Assembly: GCF_009818105.1 (NCBI RefSeq)
Contig: NZ_CP046564.1
Span: 3,348,001-3,412,000 of the forward strand
Origin: Bacillus sp. N1-1
Lineage (GTDB): Bacteria; Bacillota; Bacilli; Bacillales; Guptibacillaceae
Direction of reading: 5' to 3'
DNA: 64,000 nt
The notes under the pieces were generated by a model. The model was not told the DNA's origin and did no database searches. It saw nothing but the letters and a program-made list of their open reading frames with translations. Shown here one piece after another: positions 35,831 to 44,259 of the stretch (positions within the stretch are counted from its first letter, which is position 1; every line of letters begins with the position of its first letter). The translations under genes were made by a program, and so were the position numbers.

Positions 35831-36304
35831 TTATTTCTGATTTGTTAGAAGCTTTTGAGAGTACATAACTTCCATTTCACTTAACTTTTTAACGCGTCTT
35901 CTAAACTCTTCAGAGGTACTAAAAGTAGCATTTAAAAACGATTCAATTAATTCTTCTACGATTTTGTGTCCCACGATTTGAGCACCGACACACATCACAT
36001 TAACGTCATCATGTTCTACACATTGATGAGCGGAGTATATATCATGGCAAACAGAGGCACGAATTCCAGGGATCTTATTTGCGGCTATACTTGCTCCTAC
36101 CCCAGTTCCACAGACCAATAATGCTCGATCAGCTTTACCATCTAACACTGACTCACATACTGTTTGTGTGATATCAGGAAAATCAATCGGTGTCTCATCA
36201 AAACAACCATAATCCACTACTTCATGTCCTAACCCCTTGATAACGCTTACAACTTTTCCTTTTAAAGGAAAACCAGCGTGGTCTCCTCCTACTGAAATCT
36301 TCAT
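35831..36304 (-). CDS. rpiB: RpiB/LacAB family sugar-phosphate isomerase
   Basis: A 157-residue isomerase. It begins KISVGGDHAGFPLKGKV and has LLVCGTGVGASIAANKIPGIRA with the active-site Cys near residue 68, plus a DVNVMCVGAQIVG segment. RpiB interconverts ribose-5-P and ribulose-5-P; relatives act on allose-6-P, galactose-6-P and four-carbon sugar phosphates. As the first gene after lacI and ahead of a TRAP importer, it is more likely a catabolic isomerase for the imported compound than the housekeeping enzyme. No kinase or dehydrogenase is present nearby to complete a pathway. Confidence 0.85.
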   Translation of the reverse strand: MKISVGGDHAGFPLKGKVVSVIKGLGHEVVDYGCFDETPIDFPDITQTVCESVLDGKADRALLVCGTGVGASIAANKIPGIRASVCHDIYSAHQCVEHDDVNVMCVGAQIVGHKIVEELIESFLNATFSTSEEFRRRVKKLSEMEVMYSQKLLTNQK

Positions 36305-36335
36305 GTTTAGAAATCCCCCTTATTGTTGTGTATTG

Positions 36336-36355
36336 TCAGTAAATCGTTTAACTGA
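36336..36355. promoter_or_regulatory. predicted LacI operator before rpiB
   Basis: TCAGTAAATCGTTTAACTGA, a near-palindrome with central CG, lies 32 bases upstream of rpiB. It shares ATCGTTTAACT with the two sites upstream of lacI. Confidence 0.6.
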
Positions 36356-36368
36356 AAGTGCTCACTAT

Positions 36369-37373
36369 TTAGCACCCACACGATTTACGTACTACTAAGT
36401 TTGGTTCTAAATACTCTATTTGCTGCTTATGTCCCTCACTACGTATTGTTGAAAGCATTATATCAATCGCTTTAATCCCTTGTTCATATGCTGGTTGTTT
36501 AACTGTTGTCAGGGGCGGATTCATAATATCTGCCCAATCAGCATCATCATAACCAATGATCGCAATATCGTTAGGTACTGAATAATTTACTTCTTTCAAA
36601 TACTTATAGGCGCCTAACGTCATGAAGTTATTTGATATAAAGCATGCCTCGATTTCATTATTCTGAGTAAGAAGATCTTTCATCGCCTTGTAGCCACTTT
36701 CTATACTAAAGTCACCTTCTTGGATGTATGAATCAGGAATTGAAAGATGATAATCCTCCATCGCTCGTCTGTAACCTGTCAGACGATCTTTTCCTGTACT
36801 CAATGAAGATGGACCAGAAATAATACCAATGTTTTTATAACCGTGTTGTATTAAATGTTCTGTTGCGATGTTCGCACCTTTAATATTATTTGTCATTACT
36901 ACCTTATGAGCAGGAGTATTAGGTGAACGATTCAAGAACACAACAGGAACATCAATATTATTAAGATTTTCAAAGTATTCTTTATCAGTTCCTGAAGATG
37001 AAATGATAACACCCTCAACTCTTTTTCCAATTAAAATCCCAAGAAATTCTATTTCCTTCTCGAGACTGGATGCAGTATTACAAAGTAACACGTTATATCC
37101 ATTTGCAGCTGTACCCTCTTCAATTCCTTTTACAACGTTTGAAAAAAACGGATTAGAAATGTCAGATACAATGACACCAATAAGTCGAGACTCTTGACTA
37201 CGCAGGCTTTTCGCTAAAGCATTGGCTTGATAGTCTAATTCTTGAATTACCTTGAGAACTCGTTCGCGTACTTTTTCACTAACAAACTTAGTATTGTTTA
37301 TGACATTTGATACTGTCGCAGTTGAAACTTCTGCTTTTTTCGCTACCTCTTTAATTGTTACTTTTTTATTCAT
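36369..37373 (-). CDS. LacI family transcriptional regulator
   Basis: A 334-residue repressor of normal LacI length. The HTH is VTIKEVAKKAEVSTATVSNVIN (about residues 4-25), the hinge follows through KVIQELDYQANALAKSL, and the sensor domain (60-330) ends in the usual LVVRKSCG. AAGGAAATGATGAT precedes the ATG. It is the first gene of the unit with rpiB and the TRAP importer. Three near-palindromic sites, two upstream of it and one before rpiB, predict self-control and control of the operon. The effector is probably the imported compound or its phosphate. Confidence 0.9.
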   Translation of the reverse strand: MNKKVTIKEVAKKAEVSTATVSNVINNTKFVSEKVRERVLKVIQELDYQANALAKSLRSQESRLIGVIVSDISNPFFSNVVKGIEEGTAANGYNVLLCNTASSLEKEIEFLGILIGKRVEGVIISSSGTDKEYFENLNNIDVPVVFLNRSPNTPAHKVVMTNNIKGANIATEHLIQHGYKNIGIISGPSSLSTGKDRLTGYRRAMEDYHLSIPDSYIQEGDFSIESGYKAMKDLLTQNNEIEACFISNNFMTLGAYKYLKEVNYSVPNDIAIIGYDDADWADIMNPPLTTVKQPAYEQGIKAIDIMLSTIRSEGHKQQIEYLEPNLVVRKSCGC

Positions 37374-37390
37374 ATCATCATTTCCTTGAG

Positions 37391-37410
37391 TTATTTAAAC
37401 GTTTAACTAA
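37391..37410. promoter_or_regulatory. predicted LacI operator, proximal to lacI
   Basis: TTATTTAAACGTTTAACTAA, 9 of 10 positions symmetric about the central CG, 18 bases upstream of the lacI start. Confidence 0.65.
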
Positions 37411-37521
37411 AATTCTTTAAAAGTTTACATCGTTGTTATACCAAGTAAGTTTCCTTCTTAAAGGACATAAATCAAGTAATATCAAATAAAATTCACCTTC
37501 CCTCTTTCAACATTACTTACT

Positions 37522-37541
37522 TTATTTAATCGTTTAACTAA
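37522..37541. promoter_or_regulatory. predicted LacI operator, distal
   Basis: TTATTTAATCGTTTAACTAA, differing from the proximal site at one base, 131 bp further upstream. The distance would allow looping between the two. Confidence 0.65.
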
Positions 37542-37758
37542 ATATACATTTATTTTTCTATATTTGCAACACACTATTCTAATTTTTCAAAAAAATAATG
37601 TAACTTACAATGTTACAAAGAGTTGAAAAATCAATATTATTTACTAACATATGTAAATTTCAAGAGGTCTCACGGATACACATGAACGTGATGATTATCA
37701 CCTACCAGTGTTAGAAGCATATCTACAATAAAAATACGTATGTAGGAGGATGAAGAGC

Positions 37759-37941
37759 ATGTTTGTTCAATTTCTAAAAGAGAACAAGGGAGCTACAGGA
37801 ATTCTATTTCTAAGAAGCTCACCTCAGGTGAATACCAATTATAAACATAACGGGATGCGCACTTGTTGTCCCGCTAATCAAAAATGCGAAATTCATGATA
37901 ATTCCCATAAAAGCTGCAAATGTAGTGAAGGTACCAAGTAA
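37759..37941 (+). CDS. small Cys/His-rich protein, unknown
   Basis: A 60-residue frame with AGGAGG 9 bases before the ATG. The last third has the pattern CC-x5-C-x2-H-x3-H-x2-C-x-C (Cys36, 37, 43, 53, 55 and His46, 50), which could hold one or two metal ions. I recognise no family. There is no clear terminator, and the neighbourhood is decayed (an AKR pseudogene follows), so it may be a remnant. Just upstream, an open stretch ending HLPVLEAYLQ (stop near 37731) may be another fragment. Confidence 0.4.
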   Translation: MFVQFLKENKGATGILFLRSSPQVNTNYKHNGMRTCCPANQKCEIHDNSHKSCKCSEGTK

Positions 37942-38039
37942 TAGATCTAGTCCAACGCGTCAGGTTAAGCCATCACGTTTTCACGTACTCATAAATAATT
38001 CATCTATAGTTGAAATTTCATCTACTTGGAAAAGATCTA

Positions 38040-38902
38040 ATTGTTGATCATTCACTAAAATAACTTTGGCGGGACGAGGAACCTGTCCCTCTGTCCGTAA
38101 TGGTAGAAACTTCTTGATAAGAAAGAATAAATCACAGTGCTGCTTGTGCCATTGAAATATCATTTCCCAGAATACGTCGAACTTGTTCTACTAACCTTCC
38201 TCTTCGTTCAATTTCTTTTGCACTCCATCTGCTTCTAATTCCGCTAAATCTACTATTCGTATCATACTTTCCTGTCAGCCAGCCTGAATCGAGAGGAACC
38301 TTGGTAATCAAGCCCACCCCTTGTTGTTCAGCTGATTGTATCGCAGCCGCTGGTTCTTGATGAAAGAGATTAAACATAACCTCAATAATCTGACTGTCCG
38401 TTTTATTTAATAGTTCAAACCAGTATCTACCGAAGCTCCATATGCTCTGATCTTCCCTTGCTCTTTTAGTTGTTGCAGTACTTCAAACTGCGAGCTGTTT
38501 TTATTAAGGGTTGAGAAGGGCCGGTTGAGAAGGGCGGTTGAGAAGGAGTAGACAATCAAGATAATCTGTATGTAACCTTCGTAAACTATCTTCTACTGAT
38601 CTCATCAGTTTTTCAGTTTCGAAGTTTTGTTCACCATTCGAATGATGTCCACATTTACTGCTAATGACCACCTGGTCTCTTTTTCCTTTAAAAGCTTTCC
38701 CAAGCAGTTCTTCACTTTTCCCAGCTCCATAGTTAGGAGCAGTATCAAAGAAATTACACCCGGAATCAATCGCGTTCCTCACTAAATGAATAGCTTCATC
38801 CTCTGTCATCTTTCCCCAGTCTTTTTCATTACCTAATTGCCATGCCCCAAATCCAACCTCGGACACTTGTATTCCTGTATTTCCTAAGTTCCGTTGTTTC
38901 AT
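38040..38902 (-). pseudogene. aldo/keto reductase pseudogene
   Basis: The first ~120 codons (start ATG at 38902 with GAGGAAATGG upstream) are an intact aldo/keto reductase N-terminus with VGFGAWQLG, the active-site FFDTAPNYGAGKSEELLG and VISSKCG. The frame then breaks in a triplicated GGTTGAGAAGG unit (38509-38546). It breaks again by a one-base loss near 38418 (GGTTTGAAC). A premature TGA follows after MAQAAL near 38131. The homology MFNLFHQEP...GVGLITKVPLDSGWLTGKY lies between the last two lesions. The 3' end is uncertain. With at least three lesions it cannot make an active enzyme. Confidence 0.85.
38071..38089. repeat. REP-like hairpin inside the pseudogene tail
   Basis: GGGACGAGGAACCTGTCCC folds on itself (GGGAC...GTCCC with partial inner pairing). 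It interrupts what should be the C-terminal coding part of the reductase. Confidence 0.35.
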
Positions 38903-39154
38903 GAACCATTTCCTCATTCATACTTCTGTAGAAAGCGAAATGTTTACTATAGTTTTTAGTAGGTCTAACAAATAATATATCGTGCATGAGTAATTTTCCC
39001 TATAAGATTCTAAGTTACTAATTTAACAATAATTACCTAAGTTAAGCTAATGAGGACTGTTATTGACCGTATAAGAAAAAGCCTTCCATATGTTCACTTT
39101 GAACGATGAAAGGCTCTTCCTATTATAGTGATTATTCTTGCAGAGTTTTATAGA

Positions 39155-39196
39155 TGGAGCATAGCGGGCTCGAACCGCTGACCTCTGCACTGCCAG
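39155..39196 (-). pseudogene. 3' fragment of a tRNA-Ala (anticodon GGC)
   Basis: Read on the minus strand, the sequence gives an anticodon loop CTGGCAG (T33, anticodon GGC), right anticodon arm TGCAG, variable AGGTC, T-arm AGCGG-TTCGAGC-CCGCT and acceptor strand ATGCTCC plus discriminator A. The 5' half of a tRNA is absent: the upstream bases do not pair with TGCAG, and no D-arm is visible. CCA is not encoded. It looks like the 3' half that an integrating element carries or leaves at a tRNA target. Confidence 0.75.
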
Positions 39197-39299
39197 TCAC
39201 GATAACCTATTTTAATTAACTATGATTTTATCTTATAACCTCTATCTTTATAAGGGTTTCTGAACTAGCTATATGATTAATAATGATCCAAATATATGG

Positions 39300-39335
39300 T
39301 TGTTGACGAGTTTGGTCAACAATTCGTCAACAATT
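39300..39335. repeat. arm-type repeats near the tRNA fragment
   Basis: TTGTTGACGA (39300-39309) is inverted as TCGTCAACAA (39324-39333), and GTCAACAATT occurs twice 11 bp apart (39315, 39326). Helically phased short repeats of this kind are typical of integrase arm-binding sites. Confidence 0.5.
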
Positions 39336-40066
39336 ATTAGTATGGGGCAAGAGTTTATAAAGCCTATATAATTTAATCGGGAGACTTCTTAAAGCCAACC
39401 ATACCCCCCCATATCTGGCTGGAGCTATTATTTTTCATCTTCTTTTTGTTTGTTTTTCTACTCATTTTCTTCTTTCTTTTATAAGCGTTAATCGCTTTCA
39501 AATACCAGTGTTTTACCGGAAAGGTTCTATTTTAATTTATTGAACCATGTCTCAATCTTTCTCTTTGCTACAAAAGCAACGTGGAAAAAATTAGACATAG
39601 AGTAGTAATAAGTATGTTACTAAAACAGTAAACCATATATTTATTGGGATTGTAAATTCAGGTGTGAATAAAAGGTATTAACGAAGTAAATCAATATAAA
39701 TTCGTATGAAATTCAACAAATAATACATAATAATAACTGAAGGATGTTTTCCAATAATCGAACATACTCAAACGGTTCCTTGGTATTCTTCTCCACCAAA
39801 TAATGACTTAAAGGAAAATTAAATGAAGGAGACAGTGTCAAAATCGATAAAAGGGTCTACAATAGATCGATTAATTATCACAAAGAAGAGACAAAAATAT
39901 TTTTTGCCATTACACCTCCTTTTTTTAAAAGGAGTTAAAATGTCACAGTTTTAAAATCCCCAATCAATAAAGTTGGAGTTATTTAGCTATATTTTATTTT
40001 ACCTAGCAAATACCTCCACTCTCATGCTAGAAGACTTAACCAACTTGACTACTCAATCATCTTATT
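39336..40066. other. gene-free AT-rich stretch beside the integration scar
   Basis: No reading frame with a ribosome binding site is seen. No integrase gene remains. The stretch ends at the 3' side of the BenE-type gene. Confidence 0.5.
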
Positions 40067-41305
40067 TTAAGCAGTTTCCACGTGAGTCCTAGCAGATTCT
40101 TTCCTATTTTGTTTAAGTTCGTCGAAATCTTTCTTTTCAATAATCAAGGAAACGAGCACACCGCCTAAAATTGCCCAGAAAGGTGAGCTGATGTTAAAGA
40201 AACTCACTCCAGACATACCGATAACCAGAGCAAAGAATGATCCTATTTGAAACCTCGGGTTAGAAAATGCCGATTGCAGGGAACTTAGGAGAACACCAAT
40301 CATCGCCAATCCAGCAACGGTACCAATCAATACACTTGGCATTGCAGTAACAAATGGAACAGCCACTCCAGCTAATAACCCAAATGCTACAAAAAGTACA
40401 CCGTTAACGACCACTGAAGCGTACCGGCCTTTCTTATCTTTGCCTGCTTCTTCTGAGGCACAGATGGCAGTCATTGGACCAGCTACATTTGCATTGTGTC
40501 CACCGAACAAAGAAGTAATGATTCCACCAACACCACTGAGGATAGTCATGGCATTAATCGGCGGCTTATAGTCCTGAGCTATCAAAACACCCGAGGCTTG
40601 AGCGTTTTCCGCTCCTATTACCAATAAAGCCAAAGGAATCGAGATGGAAAAAATAGCATCAATACTGAAGGAAGGGGCTACAAAGCCAGGTAAAATAAAA
40701 CTTGATTCCATGGTACCCATTTGGAATTGGTTCATCCCTAATGCCAGAAGAACAGCTACCAGGAAGGCAGTCAAAATTGGGGGAACTTTTGATATGAATC
40801 TTGATGAAACTAAATATACGAGGATGGCTGTTCCTGCAATCAATGGAGCTTCTTCTACAGATGTAATCATGCCTGTCCCGAATCTTATCATTGCGCCGAC
40901 AATCATTGCCATAACGATAGGGACAGGGAGCCAATGCATAACTTTTCCGATCAATCCACTGATCCCTAAGACGAAGACAATTATGCCTGAAACAAGATAA
41001 GCACCGGCTGCTTCACTTAAAGAAAAATGAGTAAGCGCACCCGCTACAAGGACGGCGCCTGGTATAGAATAGGCACCTGCAATCGGCTGTTTATATTTCA
41101 GAGAAAGAATCAAACCTAGTAAGCCACCGAAAAAATAGATAGCAAATAACCAGGAGATCGTTTCTGCCTGAGTTAATCCTCCGTTTTGTGCACCTCCTAT
41201 AACAATCAAGGCTGGACCGGTACATCCAAAGATGGCTGCAAGCGTACCGGCACTGATGGTGTTGACATTCAAATGTTTAAGTAAATTACCTTGTTCATTC
41301 TTCAA
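40067..41305 (-). CDS. BenE-type benzoate/H+ symporter family protein
   Basis: A 412-residue membrane protein with about 12 segments. GGHNANVAGPMTAICASEEAGKDKKGRYASVVVNGVLF (about residues 265-305) aligns with the BenE core loop, and the N-terminal GPALIVIGGAQNGGLTQAETISWLF fits the family. BenE proteins take up benzoate or related aromatic acids. The start is TTG at 41305 behind AAAGGCGGA. It ends the molybdenum-hydroxylase cluster, but an 89-base gap with a perfect palindrome suggests extra, partly separate control. Confidence 0.8.
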   Translation of the reverse strand: MKNEQGNLLKHLNVNTISAGTLAAIFGCTGPALIVIGGAQNGGLTQAETISWLFAIYFFGGLLGLILSLKYKQPIAGAYSIPGAVLVAGALTHFSLSEAAGAYLVSGIIVFVLGISGLIGKVMHWLPVPIVMAMIVGAMIRFGTGMITSVEEAPLIAGTAILVYLVSSRFISKVPPILTAFLVAVLLALGMNQFQMGTMESSFILPGFVAPSFSIDAIFSISIPLALLVIGAENAQASGVLIAQDYKPPINAMTILSGVGGIITSLFGGHNANVAGPMTAICASEEAGKDKKGRYASVVVNGVLFVAFGLLAGVAVPFVTAMPSVLIGTVAGLAMIGVLLSSLQSAFSNPRFQIGSFFALVIGMSGVSFFNISSPFWAILGGVLVSLIIEKKDFDELKQNRKESARTHVETA

Positions 41306-41318
41306 GAGTCATTCCGCC

Positions 41319-41336
41319 TTTCTGAATATTCAGAAA
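41319..41336. promoter_or_regulatory. 18-bp palindrome before the BenE-type gene
   Basis: TTTCTGAATATTCAGAAA is perfectly symmetric. Its first 13 bases recur exactly at 50831-50843, upstream of the regulator that heads the cluster. Confidence 0.5.
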
Positions 41337-41364
41337 TAAAAAACTATAAATGTCTAATGGTTAC

Positions 41365-41386
41365 CTGCAAGGGAGGTCCCTTGCAG
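41365..41386. other. intercistronic hairpin
   Basis: CTGCAAGGGA (41365-41374) and TCCCTTGCAG (41377-41386) pair perfectly but no T-run follows on the minus strand. It is more likely an mRNA processing or stability element than a terminator. Confidence 0.45.
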
Positions 41387-41394
41387 ATCCCCCC

Positions 41395-42183
41395 TTATTT
41401 CCCTGTAAAATGGGGCTTTCTTTTTTCTACAAAAGCTTCTACGCCTTCTTTAAAATCATCTGTTCCCCTTAGCATGCCATAAGCCCGTCCTTCTACTTGT
41501 AATCCTGTACTCAATGAACCTTCTTCCGCAGCATTTAATACCTCTTTACATACTCGCTGAGCAAGCGGTGAGAAACGCGTCAGATCCTTAGCTACATTTG
41601 TTACCTCCTCTTCTAATCTTTCCTTTTCTACCACCTGAGTGAGCAGTCCCCATTGATATGCTTCCTCAGCCGGGATTCTTCTCGCACGCATAATCATATC
41701 TTTGGCCCTAGTCAACCCGACAGCACGTGCTACACGTTGAGTGCCCCCACTTCCTGGTATCATCCCTAAATTCATTTCAGGCAGGCCAAGAAGGGTATCC
41801 TCTGCAGCAATCCGAAAATCACATGCCATAGCAATTTCAAATCCTACCCCGAATGTATAACCCTGCAGCTGTGCAATCACTGGTTTAGGGGAACGCTCAG
41901 GAGCTGCTACATTTTCAGCCAGATGGGATAATTCCTCCGCATGGGTTTCCATGAACTGTGGAATGCTTCCTCCTGCACTGAAAGCTTGATTTCCTTCTCC
42001 TTTGATGATGATGACCCGGACATTGTCATCAGCATTCAAATCATCGAAAATTTCAGAAAACTGTGATCGTGCCACCATACTGATATAGTTCATTTTTTCT
42101 GGTCTATCAAAAACAATTGTCGCAATTTTATCCTCATTATTTTTCTCAACTCGTATGTGGTCGTATTGTGTGCTCGTTGTCAT
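41395..42183 (-). CDS. enoyl-CoA hydratase/isomerase (crotonase) family protein
   Basis: A 262-residue crotonase. The oxyanion-hole region is FSAGGSIPQF near residue 68. Both catalytic glutamates of the hydratase type are present, in GVGFEIAMACDFRIA and GLPEMNLGMIPGSGGTQR (about 115 and 137). It follows the acyl-CoA ligase by 22 bases, so it probably adds water to, or otherwise transforms, the CoA thioester made upstream. GGGAG precedes the ATG. Confidence 0.88.
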   Translation of the reverse strand: MTTSTQYDHIRVEKNNEDKIATIVFDRPEKMNYISMVARSQFSEIFDDLNADDNVRVIIIKGEGNQAFSAGGSIPQFMETHAEELSHLAENVAAPERSPKPVIAQLQGYTFGVGFEIAMACDFRIAAEDTLLGLPEMNLGMIPGSGGTQRVARAVGLTRAKDMIMRARRIPAEEAYQWGLLTQVVEKERLEEEVTNVAKDLTRFSPLAQRVCKEVLNAAEEGSLSTGLQVEGRAYGMLRGTDDFKEGVEAFVEKRKPHFTGK

Positions 42184-42205
42184 AGTAAATTCTCCCTTCC
42201 AATAA

Positions 42206-43762
42206 TTAGTGGACTACTTGTTCATCATCAAATAACTTAAATTCTCCTTCACGGAGCTTCCTGCGTAGGATTTTCCCCACAGGACTTTTAGGAATTTCCT
42301 TAATAAATACATAGTTGCGTGGACGCTTAAAATTAGAGAGCTTTGGGTGGTTTTTACAATATTCATCCAACTCTTGAATAGAAAGTGATGAATGACAGGG
42401 CACGACATAAGCGGTTACAATCTGGCCCCAGCGGTTATCCTCTTCTCCGACTATGGCAACTTCTGATACCTTAGGGTTTTTGGCGAGAACGTCTTCCACT
42501 TCTAATGGATGAATATTTTCTCCGCCTGAAATGATCATGTCATCGACTCTTCCCATCACATGAAGATCTCCGTCCTCATCTATATATCCAAGGTCTCCTG
42601 TATAATACCAGCCATGTCGAATCGATTTCTTGGTAGCATCAGGGCGATTCCAATATCCTTTGAAAGCTTCACTGGAATCCAGGCTAGCAATAATTTCTCC
42701 TACTTCCTCTTTATTCAATACATCTTTATGAGTTGCTTCACCAGTTGGATCAGCTCTCACAATACGTATATTTTGATGGAACCCTGGCTTACCGGCACAG
42801 CCAGGCTTTTCTATCACATTAGCATTAATAGTGAACGTGTAAACTTCCGTACTCCCATAATGATTGACAAACACATCAGGATTAAAGGTCTTAACACATT
42901 TCTCTGTTAAAGCAGTAGTCATGGATGCCCCAGCATAGCCCAATTTTTTTAAAGAAGTAAGGTCATATTCTTCGAATCGAGGCTGACTCAAAATATCATG
43001 GTATAGTGTTGGGACTAAATATAAGCAAGTAATCTTTTCTTCACTTAATAATTTCAGGGCATCCAAAGCGTCAAAGTCTGGCAGCACCACATATTTGCCA
43101 TTGACAAAAGCGATAGATAAGAGGGATCTCATGCCCATCGTATGATAAAGGGGCATGGTTCCAAGCGTGCTCTCGCCTACTGTATAGTGGTTTTGTATAA
43201 TGTGTGCAATAGCTGAAGCATACTCATTTTTATTACTTCGTGGTACTCCTTTTGGTTTTCCGGTCGTCCCCGAGGTATACAGCATAAGGGCAATATCATC
43301 ATCCTGGACAGTTGGTTGTTCATAGCTTCTAGGGCTTCTTTCTATCAACTCTTTAAAATAAATGTCCGCCCCATCTACTTCGTGCACTCCTATCAATATC
43401 GGCCTCTCTTCATATTCTGCATTCAAAACAGGGGCCTGACTTACTTCTTCATAGACAACCGCTCGAGCCTCTGAATCATTCACACAATACTCCACCTCCT
43501 TGGCGGATAACCTGAAATTAATTGGAGTATAAATAGCACCAAGCTTCTGTAAAGCCCAATAAGTAAGGACATTTTCCAAACGGTTTTTCAATATTACAAT
43601 GACCCGGTCTTGCTGCTTAATTCCTATCCGTTGCAGGGAGGCAGCCACCTGAGACACCTTGTAATCCAACTGGGAATAGGTCAATCGTGTGTCTCCTTGT
43701 ACAACTGCCGTTTTATTTGGATACCTTTCCACCGCAAACTCCAGTAACTTTGCCAGATTCAT
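42206..43762 (-). CDS. acyl/aryl-CoA ligase, AMP-forming
   Basis: A 518-residue adenylate-forming enzyme. The P-loop YTSGTTGKPKG is near residue 168, GYAGASMTTALTEKC and NHYGSTEVYTF in the core, YYTGDLGYIDEDG near 390, and the C-terminal PKSPVGKILRRKLR with the catalytic Lys. Among named relatives 4-chlorobenzoate and other benzoate-type ligases are close in length and layout, which agrees with a BenE-type transporter nearby. It overlaps the 2Fe-2S gene by 4 bases (ATGA). The exact acid is unknown. Confidence 0.85.
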   Translation of the reverse strand: MNLAKLLEFAVERYPNKTAVVQGDTRLTYSQLDYKVSQVAASLQRIGIKQQDRVIVILKNRLENVLTYWALQKLGAIYTPINFRLSAKEVEYCVNDSEARAVVYEEVSQAPVLNAEYEERPILIGVHEVDGADIYFKELIERSPRSYEQPTVQDDDIALMLYTSGTTGKPKGVPRSNKNEYASAIAHIIQNHYTVGESTLGTMPLYHTMGMRSLLSIAFVNGKYVVLPDFDALDALKLLSEEKITCLYLVPTLYHDILSQPRFEEYDLTSLKKLGYAGASMTTALTEKCVKTFNPDVFVNHYGSTEVYTFTINANVIEKPGCAGKPGFHQNIRIVRADPTGEATHKDVLNKEEVGEIIASLDSSEAFKGYWNRPDATKKSIRHGWYYTGDLGYIDEDGDLHVMGRVDDMIISGGENIHPLEVEDVLAKNPKVSEVAIVGEEDNRWGQIVTAYVVPCHSSLSIQELDEYCKNHPKLSNFKRPRNYVFIKEIPKSPVGKILRRKLREGEFKLFDDEQVVH

Positions 43763-44259
43763 GCATTCAACCCCTTTGCGGATTTTCTATTTTCTTCCAT
43801 GGTCTGTTCTACTGCTTTTACAATCCCGTCATAACCTGTACACCTGCACAAATGGCCAGACAGCATCTCTTTTATTTCCTGACTATCTGCTTCTGGGTTC
43901 TTTTCCATAAAGTCAGTGGCAGCCATAAGTATGCCAGACGTACAGAACCCGCATTGTAACCCATGGTTTTCTTGGAAGTTTTTCTGTAGAGGAGTCAGCT
44001 CCCCATCCTTCGCCAGCCCTTCAACCGTTTGAATTTCCCTGCCGTCTGCCTGCACGGCAAAAATCAAACAGCTTCTTACGGCTGAGTCATCTAACATTAT
44101 GGTGCAAGCTCCGCATACGCCATGTTCACAGCCAACATGGGTACCAGTCTGGCCACAAATCTCTCTAAGAAAATCACTTAAAAGCATTCTAGATTCGACC
44201 AATTCTAGATATCTTTTCCCATTTATACTTACATCAATTTCTTGTACAGCCAATGTCAT
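43759..44259 (-). CDS. 2Fe-2S small subunit of a molybdenum hydroxylase (CoxS/XdhC-terminal type)
   Basis: A 166-residue protein with both clusters of the xanthine oxidase family. Cys44, 49, 52 and 64 form the plant-ferredoxin-type site; Cys103, 106, 138 and 140 (CGFC...CRC) form the second site. It passes electrons between the molybdenum and FAD subunits. The ATG at 44259 overlaps the previous stop as ATGA but touches the AGGAGG; a TTG at 44253, 6 bases from it, is an equally good start. Confidence 0.92.
   Translation of the reverse strand: MTLAVQEIDVSINGKRYLELVESRMLLSDFLREICGQTGTHVGCEHGVCGACTIMLDDSAVRSCLIFAVQADGREIQTVEGLAKDGELTPLQKNFQENHGLQCGFCTSGILMAATDFMEKNPEADSQEIKEMLSGHLCRCTGYDGIVKAVEQTMEENRKSAKGLNA

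Noticed and set aside
39300..39335. Reading the repeated GTCAACAATT as a CRISPR array
   Set aside because: Only two 10-bp copies 11 bp apart, with no spacer-length units and no cas genes anywhere in the window.
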